This document shows, piece after piece, positions 55,802-64,000 of a DNA stretch of 64,000 bases. The DNA lies in the NCBI RefSeq assembly GCF_001854185.1, contig NZ_CP017603.1, positions 186,001-250,000 of the forward strand. Reading direction: 5' to 3'. Source of the stretch: Clostridium formicaceticum. GTDB taxonomy: Bacteria; Bacillota; Clostridia; Peptostreptococcales; Natronincolaceae. The notes below the pieces were generated by a model that ran no database searches, was not told the DNA's origin, and saw nothing but the letters and a program-made list of their open reading frames with translations. Every line of letters starts with the position of its first letter. Positions within the stretch are counted from its first letter, which is position 1. A program made the position numbers and the translations under genes.

Positions 55802-56030
55802 CCAACAAGGATGAAACTTGTGGTTGTCGGCTCTTTTTTATCAAATAGAATAACATAGCTGCTGTGCGGCAGCAAAGAAAAAAAGCCGCCGTTCAGCAGT
55901 CATTTGTTACGCCAAAGTCACGACGGTATCTATGGAGGTATCGCCGTGTTTCCTTTTGCCCAAAGTTGTATTTGTCAATCCAAAATTCCTCTATATACTA
56001 ATTGAAATTTCCCCTAGGGGAGTAAAAAAA

Positions 56031-56792
56031 TTATTGTTCCTCAAGCCATCGTTTGGTTTCTTTTAATCTGTAAGAATTACCATTCATATTTACTATATAA
56101 GATTTATGGGTTAATCTATCTATCATAGCTGCTGTCATAACTGGATCTTTAAATATTTCATCCCACCTTTCAAAGGAAAGATTGGTTGTGATAATGGTTG
56201 ATTTTCTACCCGCTCTCAAAGATAAGTATGTGAAAAGTAGCTCGGAAGCCTCCTTATCAAAGGAGATATATCCTAATTCATCGGCTATGATTAAATCATA
56301 CTTTTCAAACCTTTTTTCAAAGGCACGAAGGTTTTTTTCTGACCTACTTTCCTTTAATTCATTCACCAATAGGGGAATGGTAGTGAATAGGACTTTATAG
56401 CCTACATTACAGGCTTTTATGCCCAAACCAATAGCCATATGGGTCTTCCCCGTGCCTGGGTTACCTGCAAGGATAATATTTTGACCCGTTTCAATAAATT
56501 CAAGGGTTGAAAACACCTTCACTTTATTTCTTGCATCTTCTGGCAAATCTTCTATGATTAAATCTTCAAGGTATTTTTTATATGGAAATCTTGCACTTCT
56601 AATCCTGCTCTTCCTCCCATTGTCTTTTCTAAGGTCATATTCTTTTTCTAAAAGATCGTAAAGGAAAGTGTCATAGGTTTTAGAGTCTTTATTGGCTTCG
56701 GTAAGTTCTTCTTTAAAATGCCTTAGAATATATGGCAGCTTAAGTTCTTTAGAAAACAATGCTATTTTTTCATAGATGTCTTTATGGTTCAT
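56031..56792 (-). CDS. istB: IS21 helper ATPase IstB
   Basis: The 253-residue protein is a DnaC-like AAA+ ATPase: GQNIILAGNPGTGKTHMAIG (Walker A) near 103, DLIIADELGYISF (Walker B) near 164, and TTNLSFERWDEIF (sensor). IstB remodels target DNA for the IstA transposase. Its start overlaps the istA stop by 4 bases. Confidence 0.95.
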   Translation of the reverse strand: MNHKDIYEKIALFSKELKLPYILRHFKEELTEANKDSKTYDTFLYDLLEKEYDLRKDNGRKSRIRSARFPYKKYLEDLIIEDLPEDARNKVKVFSTLEFIETGQNIILAGNPGTGKTHMAIGLGIKACNVGYKVLFTTIPLLVNELKESRSEKNLRAFEKRFEKYDLIIADELGYISFDKEASELLFTYLSLRAGRKSTIITTNLSFERWDEIFKDPVMTAAMIDRLTHKSYIVNMNGNSYRLKETKRWLEEQ

Positions 56793-58399
56793 ATGATTTT
56801 CGCCTCCTTCTTAAAGGCTACACAGGAACCTTTAAGAAGATTACCATAATGGCTTAATATTAATTTAGATTGTTCTTCTATTTGAGTAGTCCTTTCGCGA
56901 TTAATGACTTTTCCTTCGTCTTCATTTCTGTTACAAAGCATTTTTATCTTCTCTGTATTAACTCCTATGGGACTGAGCTTTTCCAAATCTTTAATGATAT
57001 TCTCAACTTTTTCTAATCCTTTTTGACCAATTAATTCAAGAAGGTCTATGAAATCCTTAGGATTTTCGGTATAATATTTATTGTATATGGTTTGAAGCGT
57101 GGGGTTCATTTGTCGCATGGCTGTGCTGGAATGAAGTGACCCAGGCTTCTTTTTTATGGTTTTTATGTAATGCTCTATCTTAATATTCCAAGTGTGAACA
57201 CCATAGTTTCTGTTATGCTGAGCTATGAGCTTATTTTGATGGTAGACAAAGATTGTTTCTGGATATATTTTTACAAAGACGAACTTACCTACTAGATCAT
57301 CGGGAACAGAGTATTTGTTTTCATCAATGCTTATGACAGAATATTTATTGACTCTAAGCTCTGCCGTTCTAGCGGTATCATAACTAGGCATTAATTCAAG
57401 AAGATATGGTTTCTCTTCCTCAAGGACATCTCTAGGACTTTTACCATCGTTGTACTCTGTTATGCGGTTATTCAGTTTAACTAATACTTCTTGAAGATAT
57501 TCATTGGCTTCATCAAGGTTTTTAAAGGTATCTCTTTTGCCAAAAACCTTTCTCCTTATGTACTCGATACTTCTTTCCACATGACCTTTTTCATTGCCGC
57601 TACAGGTATTGCAAAATCTATATCTAAACCCGTAATACAAGGATAACTTCAAAAGATCTTCTGTAGGTTCCTTTTCTGTTTTACTGACAAACCTTTTTAC
57701 AGCTACCTTCATATTGTCATAAACTACTGTTTGATAAACCCCTTCAATTTGGTTAAAAAACTTCACATGGACATCTAGAAAGTGCTCCATCCTTTGGTTA
57801 TGATACAACCTAGCATAACGATAGTTGCCTTTAGCACTGGTGAAGGCTGCCATTTGCAGAGTCTTAGGCTTGCCATCTATGATAAGATTCACATAACCCC
57901 AATCAAATTCACATATTTCCCCTAGATGATACTCTTGTCTTATGTAGGCTTCTTTGGTTTGCTTACAATTCTCCCTGATGTAGGTACATACTGTTGGATA
58001 GCTTATATCATAACCTTCTTCAATTAGAGCTTCATAAATATCAATCTTTTTCTTCTGTTGTTTACTCCTTCCTGTAGCTTTCTTTATCTCATTTTCCTTG
58101 AGGAAAAAGTGAATCCTCTCTATTATCTCATCTGTTAGCTTTCTTCTAATCCTATTGCTGCTATCATACTTTGGTGCTGAGATAATATCTGTTATTAGTT
58201 CCTTATCTTCCTCCTGAGAGTTGAGTAAATCTCTTTTTTTCTTTTCATACTCCCTAATATATTTTCTTATGGTTTTTCTATCAATTCCAGTTCTCCTATG
58301 AATCTCCCACTGGGACTTTCCCTCCCTGAAATGTGATAGAATTATTTCTTGTTTTTCCACTAAACTGATCATCCCCTTAGCCCCCCTATGAAGTATCAT
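56789..58399 (-). CDS. istA: IS21 transposase IstA
   Basis: The 536-residue DDE transposase has an N-terminal helix-turn-helix (KSQWEIHRRTGIDRKTIRKY), an integrase core with CEFDWGYVNLIIDGKP (first Asp), YDNMKVAVKRF (second Asp) and NEKGHVERSIEYIRRKVFG (catalytic Glu), and a C-terminal Mu-like domain. The conserved family start may be ATG 58372 rather than 58399. It appears intact, so the element may be active. Confidence 0.94.
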   Translation of the reverse strand: MILHRGAKGMISLVEKQEIILSHFREGKSQWEIHRRTGIDRKTIRKYIREYEKKKRDLLNSQEEDKELITDIISAPKYDSSNRIRRKLTDEIIERIHFFLKENEIKKATGRSKQQKKKIDIYEALIEEGYDISYPTVCTYIRENCKQTKEAYIRQEYHLGEICEFDWGYVNLIIDGKPKTLQMAAFTSAKGNYRYARLYHNQRMEHFLDVHVKFFNQIEGVYQTVVYDNMKVAVKRFVSKTEKEPTEDLLKLSLYYGFRYRFCNTCSGNEKGHVERSIEYIRRKVFGKRDTFKNLDEANEYLQEVLVKLNNRITEYNDGKSPRDVLEEEKPYLLELMPSYDTARTAELRVNKYSVISIDENKYSVPDDLVGKFVFVKIYPETIFVYHQNKLIAQHNRNYGVHTWNIKIEHYIKTIKKKPGSLHSSTAMRQMNPTLQTIYNKYYTENPKDFIDLLELIGQKGLEKVENIIKDLEKLSPIGVNTEKIKMLCNRNEDEGKVINRERTTQIEEQSKLILSHYGNLLKGSCVAFKKEAKII

Positions 58400-58575
58400 A
58401 GGGTTATTTTATATTTCCTCTAGGGGAATTTTCAACTATTCTATTAGGGTATTTTTAGATTATCATAAACACCCAAAGTTTTGGTAGTTCATCAAAAAAA
58501 GCCATATTCCTTTGTGGAACAGCTACGGGCAACAACATGAAACTACAAGCTACATAACCCAAAAAGAACGCCGCC

Positions 58576-58610
58576 ATGCCCGATGGAGCTTTGCTCTGTC
58601 GGGCATTTTT
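58576..58610 (+). terminator. strong intrinsic terminator in the integrative element
   Basis: ATGCCCGA and TCGGGCAT form an 8-bp stem with a 15-base loop, followed by five T residues on the plus strand. The gene it once ended has been displaced by IS21. Confidence 0.85.
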
Positions 58611-58695
58611 GCGTATATAGCTCCTTGCTGTCGTTCACCTCCCACCGTCCTTTCAAATTCAGCTCCTAACCCAAATTTGAAAGGACGGTAAAGCC

Positions 58696-59118
58696 ATGAA
58701 AAAAATAAACTTGAAAGATTACTATTCCCACATAACCGTGGACACATATATTGATATTCCCGATGAGGTATTCAGCATCTTTGAGGAATACCTCAAGGTA
58801 GAGCAAGCCTACCAAAGCCGCATACGCTACCACAAAGCGTACTACTCACTTGACCGTGGTGACGGCATTGAACACAGTGCCTTGTTTGTTTCCCTCTCGC
58901 CCGATGAGATTTACGAACGCAAGCTGACAAACGAACAGCTCCACGCTGCTATTGCTACCTTGCCCGACAAGCAGGCAAAACGCATCTATGCTCATTACTT
59001 TTTGGGAATGAGCAAAACGGCTATTGCAAAGGCAGAGGGAGTGAGCGAAACAGCAATTAGGATTGGAATTGAAAAAGCTTTAATGAACTTAGAAAAGATA
59101 TTCAAAAATTCATTTTAG
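58696..59118 (+). CDS. sigma-70-like factor of integrative elements
   Basis: The 140-residue protein has a variable N-terminal half and a C-terminal region-4-like helix-turn-helix (AAIATLPDKQAKRIYAHYFL then GMSKTAIAKAEGVSETAIRI). It is the short sigma-like regulator found beside recombinase genes in Tn916-like and other Clostridia and Enterococcus elements. Codon use is more GC-rich than the surrounding chromosome. A GGACGG site precedes the ATG. It may drive the recombinase module. Confidence 0.82.
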   Translation: MKKINLKDYYSHITVDTYIDIPDEVFSIFEEYLKVEQAYQSRIRYHKAYYSLDRGDGIEHSALFVSLSPDEIYERKLTNEQLHAAIATLPDKQAKRIYAHYFLGMSKTAIAKAEGVSETAIRIGIEKALMNLEKIFKNSF

Positions 59119-59147
59119 GGGTTTCGATTTACAGCCGTTTTTCTAAA

Positions 59148-59179
59148 GGTATATGAGAGGAAGTTTTTTCTCTCATACC
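59148..59179 (+). terminator. hairpin after the sigma-like gene
   Basis: GGTATATGAGAG pairs with CTCTCATACC with a two-base bulge and a T-rich loop, 30 bases past the gene stop. The following T-tract is absent, so it may be a weak terminator or processing structure. Confidence 0.5.
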
Positions 59180-59184
59180 AAACG

Positions 59185-59556
59185 CACAAATTGTTCTTTG
59201 ACAACTAAATACACGATATTTTGAGTACATTACTTATGTGAGCCGAAAGGCAAAGCGACTTAATAGGCATCGCCATGATAGCGGTATGGGGAGGTGATTA
59301 TATACCGTCCGAGCGACAAAATGGACTGTTAGACCGAGTGTGGCACACTCGTCCGCAATGACACACATAAGGGATAATGATACTTCGTGACGTTCCGCCC
59401 CCAAGACGATAGAAACAGGGGGAGTTCCTGCGGTATGCGTGGCTTTTGAAAGGACAAGCCACGGTATTGTGGGGCTATGATGGCTGTGCCAACAGCAGCT
59501 CAAAATATCCCCTTTGTCGGGGAGCGTGGCAAATACGGCAAACAGGTGCATTTAAT
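59185..59556 (+). other. GC-richer structured non-coding region, candidate ncRNA or leader
   Basis: About 370 bases between the sigma-like gene and the recombinase module have higher GC than the neighbours and several inverted repeats, for example GCGTGGCTT with AAGCCACG and ACCGAGTGTGGC with ACACTCG. All frames are interrupted on the plus strand; the long minus-strand frame at 59234-59551 lacks a ribosome site. A TTCTTTGACAACTAAATA promoter-like stretch lies just before it (59193) and a terminator closes it (59557-59597). This fits a transcribed RNA, but no known class was recognised. Confidence 0.4.
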
Positions 59557-59597
59557 CGCACCGCATTTTTATTCAATGTAAATTTGCGGTGCGTTTA
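59557..59597 (+). terminator. terminator closing the structured region
   Basis: CGCACCGCA and TGCGGTGCG form a 9-bp stem with a 19-base loop followed by TTTATTAT on the plus strand. Confidence 0.7.
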
Positions 59598-59686
59598 TTA
59601 TGCTGTTTTAATAAAGTGACAAACTTTTCATAAATAACAAAATTGCTTATACTTTATGTAAGCAATTCACTTGGAGGTGATTGCGA

Positions 59687-59848
59687 ATGGAAAATATCAA
59701 AAATATACAGGGTGATGAAATTAAAGCTCCTGCACCTAATCATACATTTGAGAAAACAAAAGCTTATCAGGATTTTATAAATGTACTTTCTCAGATTATT
59801 GAAAAGCATGGTGCAGAAGTTTTAAATGAGATAAATCATGAGAAGTAA
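59687..59848 (+). CDS. small protein of the recombinase module
   Basis: A 53-codon frame with a strong GGAGGTGATTGCGA ribosome site reads MENIKNIQGDEIKAPAPN, then HTFEKTKAYQDFINVLSQII and EKHGAEVLNEINHEK. It ends 35 bases before the serine recombinase start. Similar tiny proteins precede large serine recombinases in Clostridia elements. The function is unknown; a regulatory or directionality role is possible. Confidence 0.65.
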   Translation: MENIKNIQGDEIKAPAPNHTFEKTKAYQDFINVLSQIIEKHGAEVLNEINHEK

Positions 59849-59882
59849 GGATATTTTCCAATAATATATTGGAGGTATGACT

Positions 59883-61532
59883 ATGAATAGGAGTGGAAAA
59901 AAATGTGTACTTTACCCTCGTGTAAGTACCGAAATGCAGGTTGATGGCTTCAGCTTGGACGGACAAAAAAACAGCTTAAAGCGATTTGCAGATAGAGAAG
60001 AAATGGAAATCATAAATATATATGAAGATGCAGGCAAGTCCGGCAAGTCCATTGAGGGCAGACCCGCATTTAAACAGATGCTTGGTGATATTGAAAGTGG
60101 CTTAGGCATTGATTATGTTTTAGTTTACAAGCTCTCCCGCTTTGGGCGAAACGCCGCCGATATTCTTAATTCTTTGGAGCATATTCAATCCTTTGGTGTT
60201 AATTTGATTTGCATTGAAGAAGGAATTGACTCATCACAGACAAGCGGAAAACTCTTAATCTCTGTTCTGTCTGCTGTTGCTGAAATAGAGCGTGAAAACA
60301 TCATTGAGCAAACTATGAACGGACGAAAAGAAAAAGCCCGTCAAGGCGGCTGGAATGGTGGTTTTGCTCCTTACGGTTACTATCTCAAGGACAAACAGCT
60401 TTTTATACAAGAAGATGAAGCTGAAGCGGTACGCATTATCTTTGATAAATATGTAAACGGTAATATGGGATTTTACAAAATCGCCAACTATCTTAACTTG
60501 CAGGGTATTCAAAAAATCAAACGAGATAACGGTACGCTAACGCAATGGAGTACCCATTTCATCAGAATGATAATCGACAATCCAGTATACTATGGAAAAA
60601 TTGCTTTTGGCAGACGTACACGGGAAAAGGTCAAAGGCAGTAAGAATGAATACCGCCAAGTACACCAAGACGACTACATTCTCGCAGACGGTCAGCACGA
60701 TGCTATCATCAGTGAGGAACTATGGACGCAGGCACATGAAAAACGAGAAATAACAGGTGTAAAATCTCCCTCTAAAATTGGTCGGGACAGAGCACATTTG
60801 TTAAGCGGCATCTTAAAATGCCCTAAATGTGGCGGACCGATGTACACCAATAAACACGCATGGACAAACAAGGACGGTACATATAAAGAGATTTACTATT
60901 ATGTGTGCAGCAAGGCTCGTACCGCCAGAGGAAAAAGCTGTGACTACAAAGCAATGCTCAAAAAAACCGACATTGAGCCACTTGTCATTGAAGCAATCCG
61001 AGAGCTGATTAAGAATGAGGATTTTGCAACTGAAATAAAATCAAAAATAGGTAAACAGATTGACACCTCTACTCTTGACAGAGAACTGAAAAATTACGAA
61101 GGAAAGCTTAGAGAAGTAGATTTGAATAAAACTCGCCTTGAGAATGAAATTGACAGCCTGCCGGAGGATACCCGTTTCAGAGAACGCAAGCTCCACGATA
61201 TGACACTCCGGCTTGATGGTCTATATGACATCATCGTAGAGCTTGAAGAAAAAATCGAGGACGTCAAACTACGCCGCAAAGCTGTGGAGCAGGATGCCAT
61301 TACTTTAGAGAACATCTACACCCTGCTGGCAAACTTTGAAAAGGTGTATGACAAAATCAGCGATGAAGAGAAAAAATCCCTAATTTCTTCGTTAATCAAA
61401 GAAATAGAGATTTTTCCATGTGATGAATCAGAGCTACCTCTGAAGTCCATTTTATTCAATTTTCCGGTGTATAAGGACGGTGGAGATGTTTACGAATTTT
61501 TGTGGGACAAAAGTACGCACGTCTCAACATGA
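59883..61532 (+). CDS. large serine recombinase
   Basis: The roughly 549-residue protein has an N-terminal resolvase domain with the catalytic Ser in YPRVSTEMQVDGFSLDGQ, then YKLSRFGRNAADIL, AVAEIERENI and a Recombinase domain near 155-260 (GYYLKDKQLFIQEDEAEAVR). The zinc ribbon CPKCGGPMY...YYVCSK is near 315-345 and a coiled-coil arm near 390-470. It integrates and excises elements by synapsing att sites. ATG 59883 has GGAGGT at proper spacing. The C-terminus ends abruptly in STHVST, where relatives often continue as HVETV-like sequence, suggesting an attachment junction near the stop. Confidence 0.92.
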   Translation: MNRSGKKCVLYPRVSTEMQVDGFSLDGQKNSLKRFADREEMEIINIYEDAGKSGKSIEGRPAFKQMLGDIESGLGIDYVLVYKLSRFGRNAADILNSLEHIQSFGVNLICIEEGIDSSQTSGKLLISVLSAVAEIERENIIEQTMNGRKEKARQGGWNGGFAPYGYYLKDKQLFIQEDEAEAVRIIFDKYVNGNMGFYKIANYLNLQGIQKIKRDNGTLTQWSTHFIRMIIDNPVYYGKIAFGRRTREKVKGSKNEYRQVHQDDYILADGQHDAIISEELWTQAHEKREITGVKSPSKIGRDRAHLLSGILKCPKCGGPMYTNKHAWTNKDGTYKEIYYYVCSKARTARGKSCDYKAMLKKTDIEPLVIEAIRELIKNEDFATEIKSKIGKQIDTSTLDRELKNYEGKLREVDLNKTRLENEIDSLPEDTRFRERKLHDMTLRLDGLYDIIVELEEKIEDVKLRRKAVEQDAITLENIYTLLANFEKVYDKISDEEKKSLISSLIKEIEIFPCDESELPLKSILFNFPVYKDGGDVYEFLWDKSTHVST

Positions 61533-62083
61533 GCCGTTTATTTCATCAGTTTATTTTATCATCTATGTTTATAACATAATATATCTTACCATACTCTTGA
61601 AACATTGAAATATAGGGAACTAAAGATTGTATAGTAACTTTCTATATTTTTCTATAGTTCCCTATAACTTATGGGTGGGTGGCAAATGGGTGGCAATGCC
61701 ACCATGTATGTGGCAGAATAATTTTAGGGTATAAGTAAAACAACTAGATGAAAAGTAATATATGAAGTTTCCAAGCTTTAAAAAGCACAAAAATGATGAT
61801 ATTATTTTAAAAACCTGAAGTGTAGAATATTACAGTTTTTTTATTAAATAGTCCTAGAAAACTTTTTTACCTTCAGATTCAAAGACGGTTTTAAAGTACT
61901 TTATAAACTTTTATCCATTCAATACTTTCAATATTTTTCACCTTCTTTTAATTTTCAATTTCGACACTATGTAGCTTACCTATAATTAACATCTACTTAT
62001 TAGCTACTATAATTGTTTCCTTGGAAAAGTTTTAGAATGTAAATGATATCATAAAGTTAATTTAACATTCTATGAAAAATATA
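61533..62083. other. intergenic stretch past the recombinase; likely element/chromosome junction
   Basis: No gene is seen. Base composition drops back to very AT-rich after about 61545. A G/T-rich cluster of GGGTGGC and GGTGGCA motifs with an inverted TGCCACC lies at 61673-61715. The right attachment site of the integrative element probably lies at or near the recombinase stop, but it cannot be fixed without an uninterrupted copy. Confidence 0.4.
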
Positions 62084-62899
62084 CTAAAAAACTTCTATAC
62101 TTTGCCTTTTTGTTTGTGTTTGTATCTGCTTTTCCTCATTATCAATGCCAGTAGTTTTATCCCTCGTTTCTTCTAAAATTTCTCTAAGCAACTGATAAAT
62201 CTCTATGTTCTCCAAGTTATCTTTACTATGTGTCTTTTTAGCTTTTAAATTTAAATAAGCTATTATACACTCCCTACTTATAAACTCAGCATTTAGACAT
62301 TGCAGGACAAAAACACTATCTATAGCATCTAAGTTGCTTTTCTTAATCATATCCTTTGCAAATGTCTTAAGTATAATAGGATGTAATGTACCTACTCTGC
62401 TATGATCTGCATATCTCACATGTTTTATATCAACTAAATTGGAAACAATATGAAAATCAGAAAATGTTTCATATCTACTCACTACTTCACTACCCTGTCC
62501 ACTATATCCAAGTCTACATAGCTCAATTTCATTTTCTTTAAGCGGTTCTAATGTATCTAGTATCATCTGGAATTCTCTACATTTGTAGTCGCCCAGTTCA
62601 TTAGATTCCAGCCTTTCATCTTCTACAACAATTTTCAACACATAATTTCCACTATCTATTGGAATTTTTACAGGATGCTCTTCCGTTAATACATAAATAG
62701 AGTCTTTATATTTAAAAATGCCTCTGCCCACTATTAAAGTTCCCCGTTGAAACTGTATTAAAAACCCTGCTAAAATCCCATCACCTCTATTAATAAACCC
62801 TAGCTCAATGAGATCAATAGGATAATCTCTCATAGCTGCTAGCATTTCCTTAGTCAAAATACTTCCTCTTATAAATAGTGGTGTCTTATTTACTAGCAT
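62084..62899 (-). CDS. unknown partner protein of Hsp70-like ATPase
   Basis: The roughly 271-residue protein starts MLVNKTPLFIRGSILTKEML after GAAGGGGAC (the frame runs to 62938). An N-terminal beta-rich part (FLIQFQRGTLIVGRGIFKYK) precedes a helical half and a charged Gln/Lys-rich tail. I recall similar proteins, misleadingly labelled as helicases, next to chaperone-like genes in Clostridia, but no helicase motif is present here. It follows the ATPase gene by 22 bases on the same strand, so the two are likely to work together. The function is unknown. Confidence 0.7.
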   Translation of the reverse strand: MLVNKTPLFIRGSILTKEMLAAMRDYPIDLIELGFINRGDGILAGFLIQFQRGTLIVGRGIFKYKDSIYVLTEEHPVKIPIDSGNYVLKIVVEDERLESNELGDYKCREFQMILDTLEPLKENEIELCRLGYSGQGSEVVSRYETFSDFHIVSNLVDIKHVRYADHSRVGTLHPIILKTFAKDMIKKSNLDAIDSVFVLQCLNAEFISRECIIAYLNLKAKKTHSKDNLENIEIYQLLREILEETRDKTTGIDNEEKQIQTQTKRQSIEVF

Positions 62900-62921
62900 A
62901 GTTTTGTCCCCTTCTATAGCC

Positions 62922-64000
62922 TTATTTAGTCCCATCAAAATAACTTAGTGTTGATAACTCATTTTCAAAAGAGAAGTATTCTTTCTTGCCAACAGTCACT
63001 TTGTGATTTTCTTTTTTTACAGGAAGCACAAAGAATCCCCAATTTGAAGTGGCACCTAGCACGAAAATTCGAACTGAATTGTCCATAATATTATTAACAT
63101 CTTCTTCTTTTATTAGTGGGTATTCTTTTGTTATATCCCCTACTGATATCTCTTTATATGCTGAATCTTTATTGAAATACTTGTAGGAATCTCTCTCTTG
63201 CCCATCAGCATCCTTTAATAAAAACTTTACTTCATTAAATCCAATTGGCTTTCCTATACTTCCAATAGCTTCATCTGCTCTAGTTTTTGCTTTAATTAAT
63301 TCTATTTCTTTGCCTTTAAAGTTTTGGGAACTAAGCGAATAAGGAATCACCGGTATTTCATTTACTATATTAGGTGTTATATCACCCTGCTTTTTAGAGT
63401 TTATGTATTTTATAACACCTTTTAAACAAGCTAATTTTAACTCCGTTGTATCTTCTTCAGAAGAAGGCTTATACTTTATAGCTTTTCCTGGAACAAATTC
63501 TTTTAATGCTTCTTTAAAAATTCCTATTTTACATGATTGTCCTGTTAATTTTATGGTGGTATACTCTGTCAAGATCTGCTTATTATACAGATCATCTAAA
63601 AAATTCCGGATTACTTCATAAATATCAGCTTTAATTAGCTTATTAATCTCTTTAATATTAAAAATGATTTTAGGAAATTCAGTCACTATATCGAGCTTTC
63701 CACTTCCATTCACATAAGCCAACTGCCATTTGTCCAGTACAGTAACATTTAAGTCTAAATCCTCCAAATTCTTTGAGTTACTGAAGGCATTTCTCAACAT
63801 ATTAGTTTTTTCAAAAAACTGCTTCTTCATATCTTCTGCAATTTCCCATAAAAAGTAAAAATTATTACGAACCTTATTGTATTCCTCTAATTCTTTATTT
63901 TCATATAGTTTATATTTAGTTGGAATTAGTTTCTCAGCCTCTTCATAATGCTTTTCAAAGGCTTCATAAATTTCACTAGCATTCTTTTTATTATCTACAC
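62922..64000 (-). CDS. Hsp70/actin-like ATPase family protein (partial, N-terminus outside window)
   Basis: The open frame runs from the window edge to a stop at 62922 (about 359 codons) with no start needed inside. A coiled, charged part (KKNASEIYEAFEKHYEEAEK, then a FLWEIAEDMKKQF segment) is followed by IKLTGQSCKIGIFKEALKEF and VPGKAIKYK, reminiscent of the adenosine and phosphate-2 region of Hsp70-type ATPases, and a C-terminal domain (VRIFVLGATSNWGFFVLPVK). The N-terminal nucleotide-binding lobe is not visible, so the assignment is tentative. Confidence 0.55.
   Translation of the reverse strand, partial: VDNKKNASEIYEAFEKHYEEAEKLIPTKYKLYENKELEEYNKVRNNFYFLWEIAEDMKKQFFEKTNMLRNAFSNSKNLEDLDLNVTVLDKWQLAYVNGSGKLDIVTEFPKIIFNIKEINKLIKADIYEVIRNFLDDLYNKQILTEYTTIKLTGQSCKIGIFKEALKEFVPGKAIKYKPSSEEDTTELKLACLKGVIKYINSKKQGDITPNIVNEIPVIPYSLSSQNFKGKEIELIKAKTRADEAIGSIGKPIGFNEVKFLLKDADGQERDSYKYFNKDSAYKEISVGDITKEYPLIKEEDVNNIMDNSVRIFVLGATSNWGFFVLPVKKENHKVTVGKKEYFSFENELSTLSYFDGTK

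Larger units (their letters stand above)
56004..58434 (-). mobile_element. IS21-family insertion sequence
   Basis: It contains complete istA and istB genes. The ends TGAAATTTCCCCTAGGGGAG (from 56004) and, on the other strand from 58434, TGAAAATTCCCCTAGAGGAA form inverted repeats with TG/CA termini. Flanking bases (ACTAAT and ACTATT) are similar but not an exact duplication. It is inserted in the integrative element between the KTR and sigma-factor genes. Confidence 0.85.

Noticed and set aside
59234-59551. 105-codon minus-strand frame in the structured block
   Set aside because: No ribosome site, composition typical of an antisense frame (Cys/His/Leu/Thr), and the region is better explained as non-coding.
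61660-61730. Attachment-site direct repeats (GGGTGGC cluster)
   Set aside because: The repeated GGTGGCA units are local and no matching copy was found at the left side of the degraded element.

Overview
The window looks like the chromosome of a low-GC, anaerobic, spore-forming Clostridia member, of the Alkaliphilus/Natronincola kind. This is inferred from the AT-rich sequence, Firmicutes-type AGGAGG ribosome sites, DUF3231, DUF2512 and CotJC-like spore-associated genes, YesMN-type signalling and Clostridia-type mobile elements. I saw no rRNA, tRNA or CRISPR array.

Region 1 (1-10.7 kb) is a catabolic locus. A minus-strand operon encodes an orphan sugar-binding lipoprotein, a zinc polyol dehydrogenase, an RpiB-family isomerase, DhaK and DhaL, a pyrophosphate-type phosphofructokinase and a GPH-type sugar:cation symporter cut by the window start. 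A divergent YesN/YesM two-component system probably controls it. The enzymes fit a four-carbon polyol (threitol/erythritol) route to erythrose 4-phosphate, or a related ketose route.

Region 2 (10.7-18.8 kb) holds an unknown membrane protein with a short-chain dehydrogenase, a spore/stress patch (DUF3231, DUF2512, with broken DUF421 and Mn-catalase/CotJC relics), a phosphatase, two regulators and several decayed genes (IS91-type and REP-associated transposases, nitroreductase, Vgb-like lyase).

Region 3 (18.8-28.3 kb) is an antibiotic-resistance segment: a macrolide 2'-phosphotransferase, a macrolide-type MFS exporter, the tail of an ABC-F gene behind an intact-looking promoter and attenuator, and a rifampin phosphotransferase. 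Broken PPTase, EcsC and RsgA genes lie between.

Region 4 (28.3-36.6 kb) has a PhoB-like two-component system with a lipoprotein (the kinase is frameshifted), a divergent polysaccharide deacetylase, a broken REP-associated transposase with its repeats, an aspartase/fumarase-family lyase and a VCBS protein.

Region 5 (36.6-43 kb) is a siderophore-iron uptake operon (binding protein, two permeases, ATPase, MFS exporter) with a Fur-box-like site and a divergent AraC regulator.

Region 6 (43-49 kb) has two unknown proteins, a truncated gene, a radical SAM/YoaP acetyltransferase pair and broken zinc-ribbon and WYL-regulator genes.

Region 7 (49-61.6 kb) is layered mobile DNA: an IS200/IS605 element (TnpA, TnpB) whose left end is lost at an IS66 element that has no target duplication, then a degraded serine-recombinase integrative element carrying a broken XRE gene, a TetR regulator with clear operators facing an alpha/beta hydrolase, a KTR zinc ribbon, an inserted IS21, a sigma-like factor and the recombinase.

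Region 8 (62-64 kb) begins an operon with an Hsp70/actin-like ATPase and an uncharacterised partner, running off the window end.
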